From assembly GCA_937966115.1 (NCBI GenBank), contig CALCKX010000072.1:1-44311 (forward strand): DNA of 44,311 nucleotides, written 5' to 3'. A program made the position numbers and the translations under genes. Every line of letters starts with the position of its first letter. Position 1 is the first letter of the stretch. The stretch is from an uncultured Chloracidobacterium sp. (GTDB taxonomy: Bacteria > Acidobacteriota > Blastocatellia > Chloracidobacteriales > Chloracidobacteriaceae). The notes under the pieces were generated by a model that worked only from the letters and a program-made list of their open reading frames with translations, was not told the origin of the DNA and ran no database searches. Of this stretch, positions 7,960 to 16,495 are shown one piece after another.

Positions 7960-8412
7960 TCAGGTTTGGACGCAATGCGCGCGAAACAACGCGTTCGCGC
8001 TCAAGCGCTCGCGGGCGTTCCAAAAGGCGCAGATCCACCAGGAAACCTCGTCCTGCCGATAGATGCCGCGCGTCATTGCGCATCCGTCCAGCTCGCGGAG
8101 CATCTGCGCCAAGGCGGGCGCGTCGCCGAGGCAGGCCGCCCATTGCTCGTCATCCATCGCTTCAAGGGCGTAGTCCGCGGGAAACAGCGCCTGGCAGGCT
8201 TCCAGGCTCGCTTGCTCGGTCAGCAAAAGCTGGGCCGGATCGCTGGACTCTGAGCCGAGCCGGTCGCCAACCTGAAAGGTCAACTGAAACAGGCGATTGA
8301 TGGCGTCAAACTGGTCATGCGTCATGAGCTTATCCTCAAGCGAGCCGTCGCCGGCTTTTTGCGGGGCAAAGTGCATGGGAGGGTGGGCTTGGGCGCTGCT
8401 TCCGGGCGTCAC
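7960..8412 (-). CDS. Unknown small protein coupled to zapA
   Basis: This 150-residue protein has no family I recognise. Its GTG start overlaps the zapA stop (GTGA), which suggests translational coupling. Internal ATGs at codons 13 and 30 are alternative starts; the second would begin MTHDQFDAINRLFQ. The protein is mostly helical, acidic and cytosolic, with several Trp and Cys residues towards the end (EVSWWICAFWNARERL). The 3' end meets the convergent hairpin. A role linked to division is possible from position only. Confidence 0.65.
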   Translation of the reverse strand: MTPGSSAQAHPPMHFAPQKAGDGSLEDKLMTHDQFDAINRLFQLTFQVGDRLGSESSDPAQLLLTEQASLEACQALFPADYALEAMDDEQWAACLGDAPALAQMLRELDGCAMTRGIYRQDEVSWWICAFWNARERLSANALFRAHCVQT

Positions 8413-8747
8413 TTCGGCGCGGTTTCCGTCGCCGGGCTTTTATCCTTGCGCAACACTGAGTCAATCAGGTTGGCGTAATCGTTACTGCGCTCGCCGACCA
8501 CGGCGTCGAGCTGCTCGATGCGTCGGTTGGCCTGGAAAAGCTCGTCGGCAATGTTGAGCGCCGAGAGAATTGCCACCCGGAGGCTGTCCACCGTATGGGT
8601 GGTGCTCATGATTTCCCGCATCTTTCGGTCAACATAGGCGGCCAGCTCCGAGATGTAGGCGCTGTTACCATCGCCGCGAATGTTATAGACCTGCCCGTAG
8701 ATGCGAACCTCGACCGTTTGCGTGCCGACTTCACGTGGGTTTGCCAT
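8409..8747 (-). CDS. zapA: Cell division protein ZapA
   Basis: This 112-residue ZapA-family protein binds FtsZ and cross-links its filaments in the Z-ring. The N-terminal globular part has the family pattern VEVRIYGQVYNIRG near residue 13, then YISELAAYVDRKMREI. A long helix (ADELFQANRRIEQLDA) makes the dimerisation coiled coil. The pheT - small coiled coil - zapA order is a familiar bacterial neighbourhood. Start ATG 8747 is preceded by GAGGTC. The next gene overlaps its stop by 4 nt. Confidence 0.88.
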   Translation of the reverse strand: MANPREVGTQTVEVRIYGQVYNIRGDGNSAYISELAAYVDRKMREIMSTTHTVDSLRVAILSALNIADELFQANRRIEQLDAVVGERSNDYANLIDSVLRKDKSPATETAPK

Positions 8748-8891
8748 TCAGATGACCTCTGCGCTTGTGCCGGCGTTGCACAGAGCCGGCGCGAGATACC
8801 CTGGCTGGCTCCATCGCCGCGGCCCGCCCGGCCGGCGAGGCGGCTGGCGCAATGCTAACCTGCTTCCTCGCCGGCGCGAAAGCGAAATCGG

Positions 8892-9173
8892 TCAGCGCCG
8901 GGCGGCTTCCGTCAGCTCCGGCTCGACGAGGGCGATGGCGTCGAGCATGGCCTCGACCTTGTTTTTGATGGCGTCCCGTTCATTGAGCATCTGGTGCAGG
9001 CGCTCGCTCAGGCGCTCGTTTTCTTCGGCGCGCGAAGCCGCCTCGCGCTTGAGCGCGGAGACCTCGCGTTCGAGCGATTCCTTCTCCTGGCGCAGCAGCT
9101 TGGCATACTCGACAATGCGGTAAAGCTTGTCCTCCAGATGATTGAACTTCTCCATCCCGTTGAGCGTTGTCAC
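8892..9173 (-). CDS. Short coiled-coil protein, ZapB-like
   Basis: This 93-residue protein is almost entirely one amphipathic coiled coil (heptads over about residues 10-80; LEDKLYRIVEYAKLLRQEKE). It lacks a signal peptide and membrane segment. Size, coiled coil and position directly upstream of zapA fit ZapB or its functional counterparts, which bind ZapA at the division site. Coiled coils converge in sequence, so homology is not proved. GTG 9173 was chosen because GAGGG lies about 6 nt upstream; ATG 9155 is an alternative. It is separated from zapA by 144 nt with no visible gene. Confidence 0.75.
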   Translation of the reverse strand: MTTLNGMEKFNHLEDKLYRIVEYAKLLRQEKESLEREVSALKREAASRAEENERLSERLHQMLNERDAIKNKVEAMLDAIALVEPELTEAARR

Positions 9174-9254
9174 GGCTTTCCCTCTGGCTCAGTCGATTCG
9201 CAAGCGATGCATAAGCGATTTTCAAGTTTTCGTCGGTCGCGCGCAGCCGGCGGA

Positions 9255-11303
9255 TCAGCGTAGCGTCGCTCCCAGGCGGGCGCATAGCGTTTCCACAACT
9301 CGGCGGTGGCGGTCGGCCACCTCATCGTCGGTGAGCGTGCGATCAGCGGCACGATACCACAAATTGAGCGTGACGGCGCGGCAGCCGGCTGGAATCCGCG
9401 CCCCGGTAAAGACATCCCGCAGCCGAACCTGCTCCAGCTCCGGGATGCCAAGGTCGAGGATGGCTTTTTGGATGTCGGCGAATGGCAGCGCGGCGTCGAA
9501 AAGCGCTGAAATATCGCGCTCGACCCGCGGGTAGCGGGGTAGCGGGCGATAAGCGGCGAAGCCCCGCTCGCCGGCCAGCAATGCGTCTAGCTCGAGTTCC
9601 GCAACGTAAACCGGCGACTTGAAGTCAAATCGCTCGGCAAGGGCCCGGCTAACCCGCCCAAGGCGTCCGATGGGGCGGTCGGCGAGTTGGATGACACCGA
9701 CTTGTCCCGGCAGGAAGCCCAGGGTCGCGGCCTCATCCGCCGGCGCCGTGACGGCGAAGCCCGGGCGCCGCGCCACGTCGCACAGCGCCTCGACGACGCC
9801 TTTGAGGGTGTGGAAGCTCTCCGCGCCAGGCTGTCCGCGCCAATCCTCGGGCAGGGCGCGACCGGCCAGCGCCAGCGCCAGCCGCTCGCTTTCCTCCACC
9901 TTGCCGTTTGCAAGGCGAAAAACCTTGCCGATTTCAAAGAGTCGGGCATCCTCCGCGCCAAATCGGAAGTTGCGCGCCATGGCGGTCAGCAGCCCTGGCA
10001 GCAGCGAGGCGCGCAACTCGCTTTCGCTTTGGTCGAGCGGATTGGCGATGCTGATCCCGGTTGGCGCGCCAGTGGCCGCCAGCAGGTCGCCGGAACACCA
10101 GCTAAACGAAATGGCTTCGTGAAAGCCCTGCGTCAGAAGGGCTTGGCGCAGCGCGCGCCGCCGCTCGTCGCCCGGCAGATACTCGCCCGCTCCATCCCAG
10201 GCGGGGAGCGTGACGGGAATGGCGTCATAGCCAACCTGGCGGGCGACCTCTTCGACCAAATCCTCTTCAATCGCCACATCCACCCGAAAGCTTGGCGCCA
10301 GCCACTCGCTTTCGCCCTCGTCCTCGGCGACAAGCTCAAAGCCCAGCCTGGTCAGAATCTCGGATACCCGCGCCGGCGGCACGGCGAGGCCGGTCAGCTC
10401 GGCGATGCGCGCATGGCGCAGGCGAATGGCGACCGGCGCGCGCGGCGTCGCCACGATGTCAAGCGGCCCGCCCGCCACTTCGCCGCCTGCCACTTCGATG
10501 ATGATCTGGGCGCAGCGATCAAGCGCCCGGCGAACGTTTTCAAAGTCCGCGCCGCGCTCGAAGCGCCGCGAGGCTTCGGTATGAAGCCCTAGCCTGCGGG
10601 CTGAGCGGCGAACCGCCGCCGGCGCGAACCAGGCGCTCTCCAGGAAAACCTGGGTGGTCGCGGCGGAAATTTCGCTTTCCGCCCCGCCCATCACGCCGGC
10701 GACTGCCACGGGGCGCTCGGCGTCGCAGATCGCCAGCAGGTCAGGCGATAACGCGCGGGTCACGCCATCCAGGGTGACAATCGTCTCGCCAGGGCGCGCG
10801 CGGCGAACGACAATGCGCCGCTCGGCCAGCCGCTCGAAGTCAAAGGCGTGGAGCGGATGCCCAAGCTCCAGCAAGACGAAGTTGGTTGCGTCCACGATGT
10901 TGTTGATGCTGCGCTGTCCGACCGCCGCAAGTCGCCGCGCCAGCCAATTGGGCGATGGGCCGACCCGCGCGCCCTGGATGAGGCGCGCCGCGTAGCGGTG
11001 ACAGAGGTCCGGCGCGGCAACCTCAATCCGCGCCGGCATCGCGCTCCGCTCGGCGCGCTCGACAAGGCGGATTTCAGGAAAGGACAGCGGCGCGCCCGTC
11101 AGGGCGGCCGCCTCGCGGGCTAAGCCAAAGTGACACAGCGCGTCGGGACGATTGGTCGTCAGGTCAAAATCCAGGATGAAATCGCTCTCATAGGGCGTGA
11201 CCGCATCCACGGCCAAGCCGGCGGCTGTAAATCGCTCGGCCAGCTCGCGGGCCGAGAGGTTGGGCTTGACATACATTTCAAGCCAGTCGTAGCTAGCTTT
11301 CAT
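9255..11303 (-). CDS. pheT: Phenylalanine-tRNA ligase beta subunit, short form
   Basis: PheT pairs with PheS to charge tRNA(Phe). The protein begins MKASYDWLEMYV, then goes by residue 50 straight into DFDLTTNRPDALCHFGLARE. The roughly 110-residue EMAP-type tRNA-binding domain that normally separates these blocks is missing, giving 682 residues instead of about 800. The B3/B4 editing region (GQRSINNIVDATNFV; HPLHAFD), the B5 region, the catalytic-like core (PTGISIANPLDQSESELR) and the C-terminal ferredoxin-fold anticodon-binding domain (RYPRVERDIS ... DRTLTDDEV) are present. ATG 11303 was chosen because it matches the usual N-terminus; the frame is open 37 codons further. pheS is not adjacent: the gene 43 nt upstream is haaO. 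Confidence 0.95.
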   Translation of the reverse strand: MKASYDWLEMYVKPNLSARELAERFTAAGLAVDAVTPYESDFILDFDLTTNRPDALCHFGLAREAAALTGAPLSFPEIRLVERAERSAMPARIEVAAPDLCHRYAARLIQGARVGPSPNWLARRLAAVGQRSINNIVDATNFVLLELGHPLHAFDFERLAERRIVVRRARPGETIVTLDGVTRALSPDLLAICDAERPVAVAGVMGGAESEISAATTQVFLESAWFAPAAVRRSARRLGLHTEASRRFERGADFENVRRALDRCAQIIIEVAGGEVAGGPLDIVATPRAPVAIRLRHARIAELTGLAVPPARVSEILTRLGFELVAEDEGESEWLAPSFRVDVAIEEDLVEEVARQVGYDAIPVTLPAWDGAGEYLPGDERRRALRQALLTQGFHEAISFSWCSGDLLAATGAPTGISIANPLDQSESELRASLLPGLLTAMARNFRFGAEDARLFEIGKVFRLANGKVEESERLALALAGRALPEDWRGQPGAESFHTLKGVVEALCDVARRPGFAVTAPADEAATLGFLPGQVGVIQLADRPIGRLGRVSRALAERFDFKSPVYVAELELDALLAGERGFAAYRPLPRYPRVERDISALFDAALPFADIQKAILDLGIPELEQVRLRDVFTGARIPAGCRAVTLNLWYRAADRTLTDDEVADRHRRVVETLCARLGATLR

Positions 11304-11346
11304 AGCGGGCGTCGCTCGAAGGGGCGTTGGATTCGCGAATGGATGG

Positions 11347-11850
11347 TCAGGGTTGAAGCTGGTGCCCGCAATCGGCGCAGGCGCGCGCCCGCTCGTCGGC
11401 CCAGAAGGCGTCAAACAGCGGCTTGAGCTGCGTCGTGATGTCGGTCACGTGCAGCGCGACCGCGTGCAGCCGGTTGCCGCAGCGGTCGCAATACCACTCG
11501 AAACGGTCTTGCTCATCGGGCCGTCGAACCCGCTCGATGACCAGTCCGAGCGTGTTCGGGCCGCGCTGCGGGGAGTGGGGCACCAGCGGCGGCAGCAAAA
11601 AGATTTCGCCCTCGCGGATGGGCAGATTCCGAAACTGCCCGTTTTCAATCAGGCGCAAGGTCATGTCGCCTTCAAGCTGATAGAAAAACTCTTCGCCCGG
11701 ATCGATATGGTAGTCCTTGCGCTGGTTTGGCCCGCCGACGACCGTCACCATGAACTCGCGGTCTTTCCAGACTTGGGCGTTGCCCACGGGCGGGCGAAGC
11801 AGGTGACGGTGGTCTTCGATCCACTGGCGGAAGTTAATGGCGGTCAGCAT
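11347..11850 (-). CDS. haaO: 3-hydroxyanthranilate 3,4-dioxygenase
   Basis: This 167-residue cupin opens the ring of 3-hydroxyanthranilate on the kynurenine route to quinolinate and NAD, or in tryptophan breakdown. The Fe(II) ligands are visible in DYHIDPGEEFFYQ (His, Glu) and PPLVPHSPQR (His) near residues 45-95. The bacterial C-terminal extension has the second, rubredoxin-like iron site: WYCDRCG and CADCGHQ. ATG 11850 has TGGAG upstream. It lies directly upstream of pheT. No other kynurenine gene is in view, so the path it serves is unresolved. Confidence 0.93.
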   Translation of the reverse strand: MLTAINFRQWIEDHRHLLRPPVGNAQVWKDREFMVTVVGGPNQRKDYHIDPGEEFFYQLEGDMTLRLIENGQFRNLPIREGEIFLLPPLVPHSPQRGPNTLGLVIERVRRPDEQDRFEWYCDRCGNRLHAVALHVTDITTQLKPLFDAFWADERARACADCGHQLQP

Positions 11851-11942
11851 GCTGGGGCGCTCCAGAGAAAGGCTGGCGTCATTCTATGTTCCCGCTCGGC
11901 GGGATGAAAAGGCTTGCCGAGAAGGTCGTCGCTCGCCTTTCG

Positions 11943-11972
11943 CCGGGCCGCTGTTCACCGGGCCGCTTTCGC
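11943..11972 (+). repeat. 15-bp imperfect tandem duplication
   Basis: Copies at 11943-11957 and 11958-11972 share the exact 10-base core CCGGGCCGCT and 11 of 15 bases overall. They lie in the 295-nt divergent gap between haaO and the rhomboid gene. I see no gene and no convincing promoter in that gap. Confidence 0.5.
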
Positions 11973-12145
11973 GGGCGGCGGTCCGGGCCATTTGTCGCGC
12001 CGGGCGGAAGCGCGCCCAGCCACAATGGAGCGTTCCGTTGCTTTGGTCGCTATCCCCGTGCAATAGTCAGCCCTCGGTTAGGTCTGCCGCCCTGCAGCCA
12101 AGCGCCTGCAAAAGCCTTTCGTCGTCCTCCAAGGACTTCCCGCCC

Positions 12146-12907
12146 ATGCGTCAAATATTCAATGATCCGCCATTAGGCACTGGCAGCCCGCTGCCTGGCA
12201 CGCTGTTTCTGATGGCCGCCACGACGATTGTCGTGATTGTTCGGGCGCTGGCGCCGGTTCCGCTATTTTTCCTGCCGGAAGCGGTCCTGAGCGGCGCCGT
12301 GTGGCAGCTCCTGACCGCTACCGTCACCCCGATGACGCCTTTCGGATGGCTTATCGGGTTGTTGGCTCTCTACCTATTTGGCAATGTCATCGAGCGGATG
12401 CTTGGCACGGGGCGCTTTCTGACGCTGTGCTTTGCCGGCGGGGCGGCGGCGTACCTAGGGACGCTGCTGACCGCCCTGGGCGCTCGTCTCCTGCTCCCTT
12501 CGCCGTCCCCCTCGTTTGTCTTCGCGGCCAGCTCGGCCACGCTCTTCTCGCTCATGGTGGGGGCATTTGCCGCCCGCTTGTGGAATACGCCGACATTTTT
12601 CAACTTTGTGCAGCTTCGCGGACAGACAATCTTTTATGTTTCCGCCGCGATTGACGCGGTTTTTCTTCTATATGGGTATCCTGATTCCATTTCGGGGCTG
12701 TGGGCGCTAGGCATTGGCTTTCTCTTCGCGCGGGAGGCGGGGTTCGCGCCGCTTCGGGCGGCCCGCGACTGGGCGACCGGCCCTTTCCGCCGCTGGAGGA
12801 TTCGGCGCAAGTATAAAAACTTCCAGATTGTCGAGTCGGAAATGCAGCGGATGTGGGATGATCTCGAAGAGCGCCTGAATCGCAAGGACCGCCATCCGCG
12901 CCGCTAG
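12146..12907 (+). CDS. Rhomboid-like membrane protein lacking the catalytic dyad
   Basis: This 253-residue protein has about six membrane segments in the rhomboid layout, with a basic, soluble C-terminal helix (about 205-253). The family marker after the first loop is WQLLTATVTP, where active rhomboids have His residues (WRLxTxxFxH). The serine-loop position reads FAASSATLFSLM instead of GxSG, and the last helix reads SISGLWALG where the catalytic His would be expected. It is therefore probably a proteolytically inactive rhomboid-like protein, perhaps binding or guiding membrane clients. ATG 12146 has AAGGA about 10 nt upstream; a longer open frame from 11837 lacks support. Confidence 0.8.
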   Translation: MRQIFNDPPLGTGSPLPGTLFLMAATTIVVIVRALAPVPLFFLPEAVLSGAVWQLLTATVTPMTPFGWLIGLLALYLFGNVIERMLGTGRFLTLCFAGGAAAYLGTLLTALGARLLLPSPSPSFVFAASSATLFSLMVGAFAARLWNTPTFFNFVQLRGQTIFYVSAAIDAVFLLYGYPDSISGLWALGIGFLFAREAGFAPLRAARDWATGPFRRWRIRRKYKNFQIVESEMQRMWDDLEERLNRKDRHPRR

Positions 12908-12958
12908 CGCGCAGGCGAAAAGTCTCTGGAGAAAAGAGAAACGAGGAGTTTCCGCGGT

Positions 12959-13330
12959 ATGAAACGCATTTTGGTCGCCGATGATGATGTCGGCATTCGC
13001 GCCGTTATCAAGAGCGCGCTTGGGCGCGAGTTCGATGTGATGGCGGTCGAGAACGGCAAGCTCGCTCTGGAGATGCTACAGCGCGACCCTCAGATCTCCT
13101 GCCTCTTGCTCGATCTGGACATGCCGGAAATGGACGGCAGCGAGGCTTATCGCCGGCTGCGCCAGATGCCGGGGCTAGCCGACTTGCCAGTCATCATCCT
13201 CACCGGCAATGCCAGCGTTCAGACTGAAATGGATGCGCTGCGGGCGGGCGTCGTGACCTACTTCCGCAAGCCGTTTTCGCCGTCGCAGCTCCTGTCCATC
13301 GTCAAGGCGACCACTCGCAATCGTCCATAA
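12959..13330 (+). CDS. Single-domain response regulator (CheY-like receiver)
   Basis: This 123-residue stand-alone receiver has no output domain. The acidic pocket is ADDD (residues 7-10), the phospho-acceptor is Asp52 in LLLDLDMPEMDG, the switch Thr is in ILTGNA near 82, and the conserved Lys is in YFRKPF near 104. It would be phosphorylated by a histidine kinase encoded elsewhere and act through protein contact. GAGGAG lies upstream of ATG 12959. gatB begins 14 nt after its stop, so the two may share a transcript without an obvious functional link. Confidence 0.93.
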   Translation: MKRILVADDDVGIRAVIKSALGREFDVMAVENGKLALEMLQRDPQISCLLLDLDMPEMDGSEAYRRLRQMPGLADLPVIILTGNASVQTEMDALRAGVVTYFRKPFSPSQLLSIVKATTRNRP

Positions 13331-13344
13331 GCCCGCCCGCTCCT

Positions 13345-14844
13345 ATGACTGATCTTGCCACGCTGCTGCGCGAAAAGTACGAGCCGGTCATCGGTCTCGA
13401 AATTCATGCCCAGCTCAACACGCGCAGTAAAATTTTTTGCCCCTGTCCAACCGATTTCGGCGCCGAGCCGAACGCCAATACCTGCCCAGTCTGCCTGGGG
13501 CTGCCTGGCGCGCTGCCGACGCTTAATCAGGCCGTGACGGAAAAGGCGGCTTTTGCGGCCTTCGCCCTCAACCTGCGCATCAATGAGGTCTCGGTCTTTT
13601 CGCGGAAAAACTACTTCTACCCGGACCTGCCCAAGGGCTATCAGATTTCGCAGTACGACCAGCCGTTCTCCGTCGCGGGCTATGTCGAGATTCCAACGAG
13701 CGAGCGCGATGAGGCCGGGCGCCCCATTGAGTGGCGCCTGAAGCGGTTTCGCATTCAGCGCATGCACATCGAGGAAGACGCGGGCAAGAGCCTGCACGAG
13801 GGCATGCCGGATTCGGCCACTTCGTCTTATGTCAACCTCAACCGCAGCGGCGTGCCGCTCGTCGAAATCGTGAGCGAGCCGGACTTCCGCAGCAGTTGGG
13901 AAGCGTACGATTACGTGCAGTATCTGCGCCGGGCGCTGCTTTACGTGGACGCCTGCGACGGCAACCTGGAAGAGGGCAGTCTCCGCTGTGACGCCAATGT
14001 CTCGATTCGGCGACGCGGCAGCGAAACGCTCGGCACGCGCACCGAGACCAAGAACCTCAACTCGTTTCGCTTCATCCAGCGGGCGATTGACTACGAAATC
14101 GCCCGGCAGATTCGCGTGCTCGAGGAAGGCGGCCGCATCGTCCAGGAAACGCGCCTGTGGAACGAGCGCGAGGCGCGCACCTACGCGATGCGCAGCAAGG
14201 AAGAGGCGCATGACTATCGGTACTTCCCTGAACCCGACCTGCCGCCGCTGGTCTTGAGCGCGGAAGCCATCGCCGCCCTGCGCGCCCGGACGCCGGAGCT
14301 GCCAGAGCCGCGGCGGCGGCGCTTCGCCGAGACCTATGGGCTTTCCCTGGAAGATTCCACCCTGATGACGACGACGCGCGAGGCGGCGGATTTCTTCGAG
14401 TCCTGCGCCGCCGCCGCCGGCAATGCGCGCGCCGTTTTCAACTGGATCGCCAACGAGCTGCTGGCCCGCGTCCCGGTCGAGAAGCTTTCCCTCGCGACCT
14501 CGCCCGTCGCGCCGGAGGCGCTAGCCGAGCTGATTGCGCTCATTGCGGACGGCACGCTGAGCAATAAGCTGGCCAAGGAAGTTTTTGAGCAAATGCTGAC
14601 CACCGGCAAGCCGGCGAAAGCCATTGTCCAGGCGCTGGGCGGCGGGCAGGTTTCGGACGCCGGGCAGATCGAGGCCATCGCGGCGGAAGTCATCGCGGCC
14701 AACCCGAAGCAGACGGCCGAGTATCGCGCCGGCAAGACGCCGCTATTCGCCTTCTTCGTAGGACAGGTCATGAAAGCGACCAAGGGCAAGGCGAATCCGC
14801 AAGTCGTCAACGAGGCTCTCAAGCGCCTGCTAGACGCGCCGTAG
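13345..14844 (+). CDS. gatB: Aspartyl/glutamyl-tRNA(Asn/Gln) amidotransferase subunit B
   Basis: GatB is the kinase/transamidase subunit of GatCAB, which converts Glu-tRNA(Gln) to Gln-tRNA(Gln) and/or Asp-tRNA(Asn) to Asn-tRNA(Asn). The 499-residue length is normal. Early motifs are EPVIGLEIHAQL and the zinc cysteines in CPCP and CPVCLGLPG (residues about 32-55). SVFSRKNYFYPDLPKGYQIS and LVEIVSEPD follow in the catalytic cradle. The C-terminal YqeY-like tail that binds tRNA is complete (KATKGKANPQVVNEALKRLL). gatA and gatC are not in the window, so the subunits are encoded apart. Confidence 0.97.
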   Translation: MTDLATLLREKYEPVIGLEIHAQLNTRSKIFCPCPTDFGAEPNANTCPVCLGLPGALPTLNQAVTEKAAFAAFALNLRINEVSVFSRKNYFYPDLPKGYQISQYDQPFSVAGYVEIPTSERDEAGRPIEWRLKRFRIQRMHIEEDAGKSLHEGMPDSATSSYVNLNRSGVPLVEIVSEPDFRSSWEAYDYVQYLRRALLYVDACDGNLEEGSLRCDANVSIRRRGSETLGTRTETKNLNSFRFIQRAIDYEIARQIRVLEEGGRIVQETRLWNEREARTYAMRSKEEAHDYRYFPEPDLPPLVLSAEAIAALRARTPELPEPRRRRFAETYGLSLEDSTLMTTTREAADFFESCAAAAGNARAVFNWIANELLARVPVEKLSLATSPVAPEALAELIALIADGTLSNKLAKEVFEQMLTTGKPAKAIVQALGGGQVSDAGQIEAIAAEVIAANPKQTAEYRAGKTPLFAFFVGQVMKATKGKANPQVVNEALKRLLDAP

Positions 14845-14952
14845 CCGACGCGTATCCGCCAAGCCAGCCGCCGCGCGCGGGGAAGGGATTGCGTTGAGCG
14901 CGGCGCGGAAGGGCAGCGTCCTTTCAGCCGGCGCTTTGCGACGGGCGGCGGC

Positions 14953-15771
14953 TCACGGGACGATAAACTGCACTTCCATGCCGCGCCGCGCTTCCAAAAC
15001 GCGCGCCGCCGGCGTTTTCAAGGCTGCGATCTCAAGGTGCCCGGCGCTCGAAAAGAGCGCGAAAAGCTCGTTTGGCTGAGCCTCCGCGTAGTGGGTGACA
15101 AACTTGACGACTTCGCGGCTTTTCGCCGGGTCCTGCGGGTGAATGACGACGAACTTGCCGCCGCTGCGCAGCGCCGCCAGCGAGATGTGTTCCTTGGTGA
15201 AGTTCGTAAAGCAGTTGCCGAACCGGTCAATGTGCAGAATCGCGCCGCGCAGCCGCTTGGGATCGGAAACATCAGGGCGCGGCGTGTCAAAGCGAACATA
15301 ATCCGTAATCGGCTCGCCCATCTTGCGCGCGTCCACGCCCTTGGCCAGATACCCGGCGATGGGGGCGAAAATGTCGCGCCCATGAAAGGTCGGGCAAACT
15401 GGCTGGCGAAAATAATAATCAGCCGTGATGTGGATGACCCGGTTGACAGTTTCCGCCTGATAGACGTAGCTGAAGAGACCGTTGTCCGGGCCAATGAAAT
15501 TGTAGTTGTCGGTCATGACCAGAATCGGTCGGCGCGCCGAGCCAACCGTTGGGTCAACCACGGCGACGTGTGTCGTGAAGCGCGGGAAATAGGACATCGC
15601 GTTGTACAGCGTGAATGCCCCCGCAAACACGTCATGCGGCGGAATGTCATGCGAGATGTCCACGATGTCCACCTCGCGCTGGATGTCGAGGATGACGCCC
15701 TTCATCGCCGCGACAAAGTGGTCATTGGTTCCAAAGTCGGTGAGGAGCGTCACAAGTGGGCGCTTGGACAT
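14953..15771 (-). CDS. SAM hydrolase / hydroxide adenosyltransferase family protein (DUF62)
   Basis: This 272-residue protein belongs to the family of S-adenosyl-L-methionine:hydroxide adenosyltransferases, which split SAM to adenosine and methionine and are related to fluorinase and chlorinase. Typical blocks are TLLTDFGTNDHFVAAMKGV (8-26), VDISHDIPPHDV (37-48), VVDPTVGS, PDNGLFS and FHGRDIFAP. The C-terminal beta-barrel domain has IDRFGNCFTNF. No halogenase-specific change can be assigned by eye, so hydrolysis is the default reading. ATG 15771 gives the standard N-terminus. It converges with gatB; the 108-nt gap shows no clear terminator. Confidence 0.88.
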   Translation of the reverse strand: MSKRPLVTLLTDFGTNDHFVAAMKGVILDIQREVDIVDISHDIPPHDVFAGAFTLYNAMSYFPRFTTHVAVVDPTVGSARRPILVMTDNYNFIGPDNGLFSYVYQAETVNRVIHITADYYFRQPVCPTFHGRDIFAPIAGYLAKGVDARKMGEPITDYVRFDTPRPDVSDPKRLRGAILHIDRFGNCFTNFTKEHISLAALRSGGKFVVIHPQDPAKSREVVKFVTHYAEAQPNELFALFSSAGHLEIAALKTPAARVLEARRGMEVQFIVP

Positions 15772-15847
15772 AGGGGCAGGTCTCCGGGCAAGCTAACGAC
15801 TGCAATTGTTTTGCGCGCCTGACTCTAACGCCTGGCGCGCCGCATTG

Positions 15848-16423
15848 TCACCGAACGCATCGCCAGACATAAGCTGGCGGCAGGTTTCGCCAGGTCGGAT
15901 GGCGCTCGATGCGCTGGAAGCGGCGCGCCAGCGCGCGCTGCACTTGGCGTCCGGGCGGCGTCCAGGCGGCGTGGATGTACTGAAAAAGCGTGAATGTTCC
16001 GCCCGGCGGCAGGACGGCGGCAGCGGCGTCCAGGATGGCGTCGCGCTCGGACGCCGGCAGCCACGACAGCGGCAGCCCGCAGAAGACGGCGGAGGGTGGC
16101 GCGGCGCGCTTGGCCGCATGCCGTCGCAGATGCGCCGCGTCATCGCAAGTCACTTCCGCCTGCGGCAGCCGCCGCCGTAGAAAAGCCGCAAGCTCAGGGT
16201 TGCGCTCGATGGCGAGAAAGTCCGCGCCGGGGGGCAGGGCCGCCAAAATCGCCGCTGTGAACGCGCCGGTGCCCGGCCCAAGCTCGATGACGAAGCGCGC
16301 GCGACTCAAGTCGGCGCCCGCGAGCATTGCCCGCGCCAGGTGACGGGAACTCGGCGCAATCGCGCCGGTCTGTCGCGGGTGCTTGATGAACGACTTCCAA
16401 AAAATCGCGGTCGCGTCTTCCAT
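15848..16423 (-). CDS. PmtA-like class I SAM-dependent methyltransferase
   Basis: This 191-residue methyltransferase carries motif I, VIELGPGTGAFT (about residues 45-56), and the acidic motif II, FLAIERN, near 70. The N-terminal FIKHPRQTGAIAPSS is typical of phospholipid N-methyltransferases of the PmtA type and related rRNA-methyltransferase-like proteins. The likely reaction is methylation of phosphatidylethanolamine at the membrane face, but the substrate is inferred from family resemblance. It lies 76 nt upstream of the SAM hydrolase-family gene on the same strand; both use SAM. Confidence 0.82.
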   Translation of the reverse strand: MEDATAIFWKSFIKHPRQTGAIAPSSRHLARAMLAGADLSRARFVIELGPGTGAFTAAILAALPPGADFLAIERNPELAAFLRRRLPQAEVTCDDAAHLRRHAAKRAAPPSAVFCGLPLSWLPASERDAILDAAAAVLPPGGTFTLFQYIHAAWTPPGRQVQRALARRFQRIERHPTWRNLPPAYVWRCVR

Positions 16424-16432
16424 GGCGAGACT

Positions 16433-16456
16433 GCCCGGCGAATGCGCCGGCGAATG
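16433..16456 (+). repeat. 12-bp tandem duplication at the methyltransferase 5' end
   Basis: GCCCGGCGAATG (16433-16444) is followed by CGCCGGCGAATG (16445-16456), with 10 of 12 bases shared, just upstream of the methyltransferase start. Confidence 0.5.
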
Positions 16457-16495
16457 AGGATGAGACGGCGCGCATCATATAGCGTAACCCGCGGC

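Noticed and set aside
8748-8891. Possible 6S RNA beside zapA
   Set aside because: 6S RNA usually lies downstream of zapA and is about 180 nt; this 144-nt gap is upstream and shows no long imperfect hairpin with a central bulge.
11331-11340. 10-bp palindrome ATTCGCGAAT between haaO and pheT
   Set aside because: It is too short and isolated to support a regulatory call.
11837-12145. Upstream extension of the rhomboid-like gene
   Set aside because: The added residues are basic and repetitive, with no ribosome-binding site; ATG 12146 has AAGGA and starts just before the first membrane segment.
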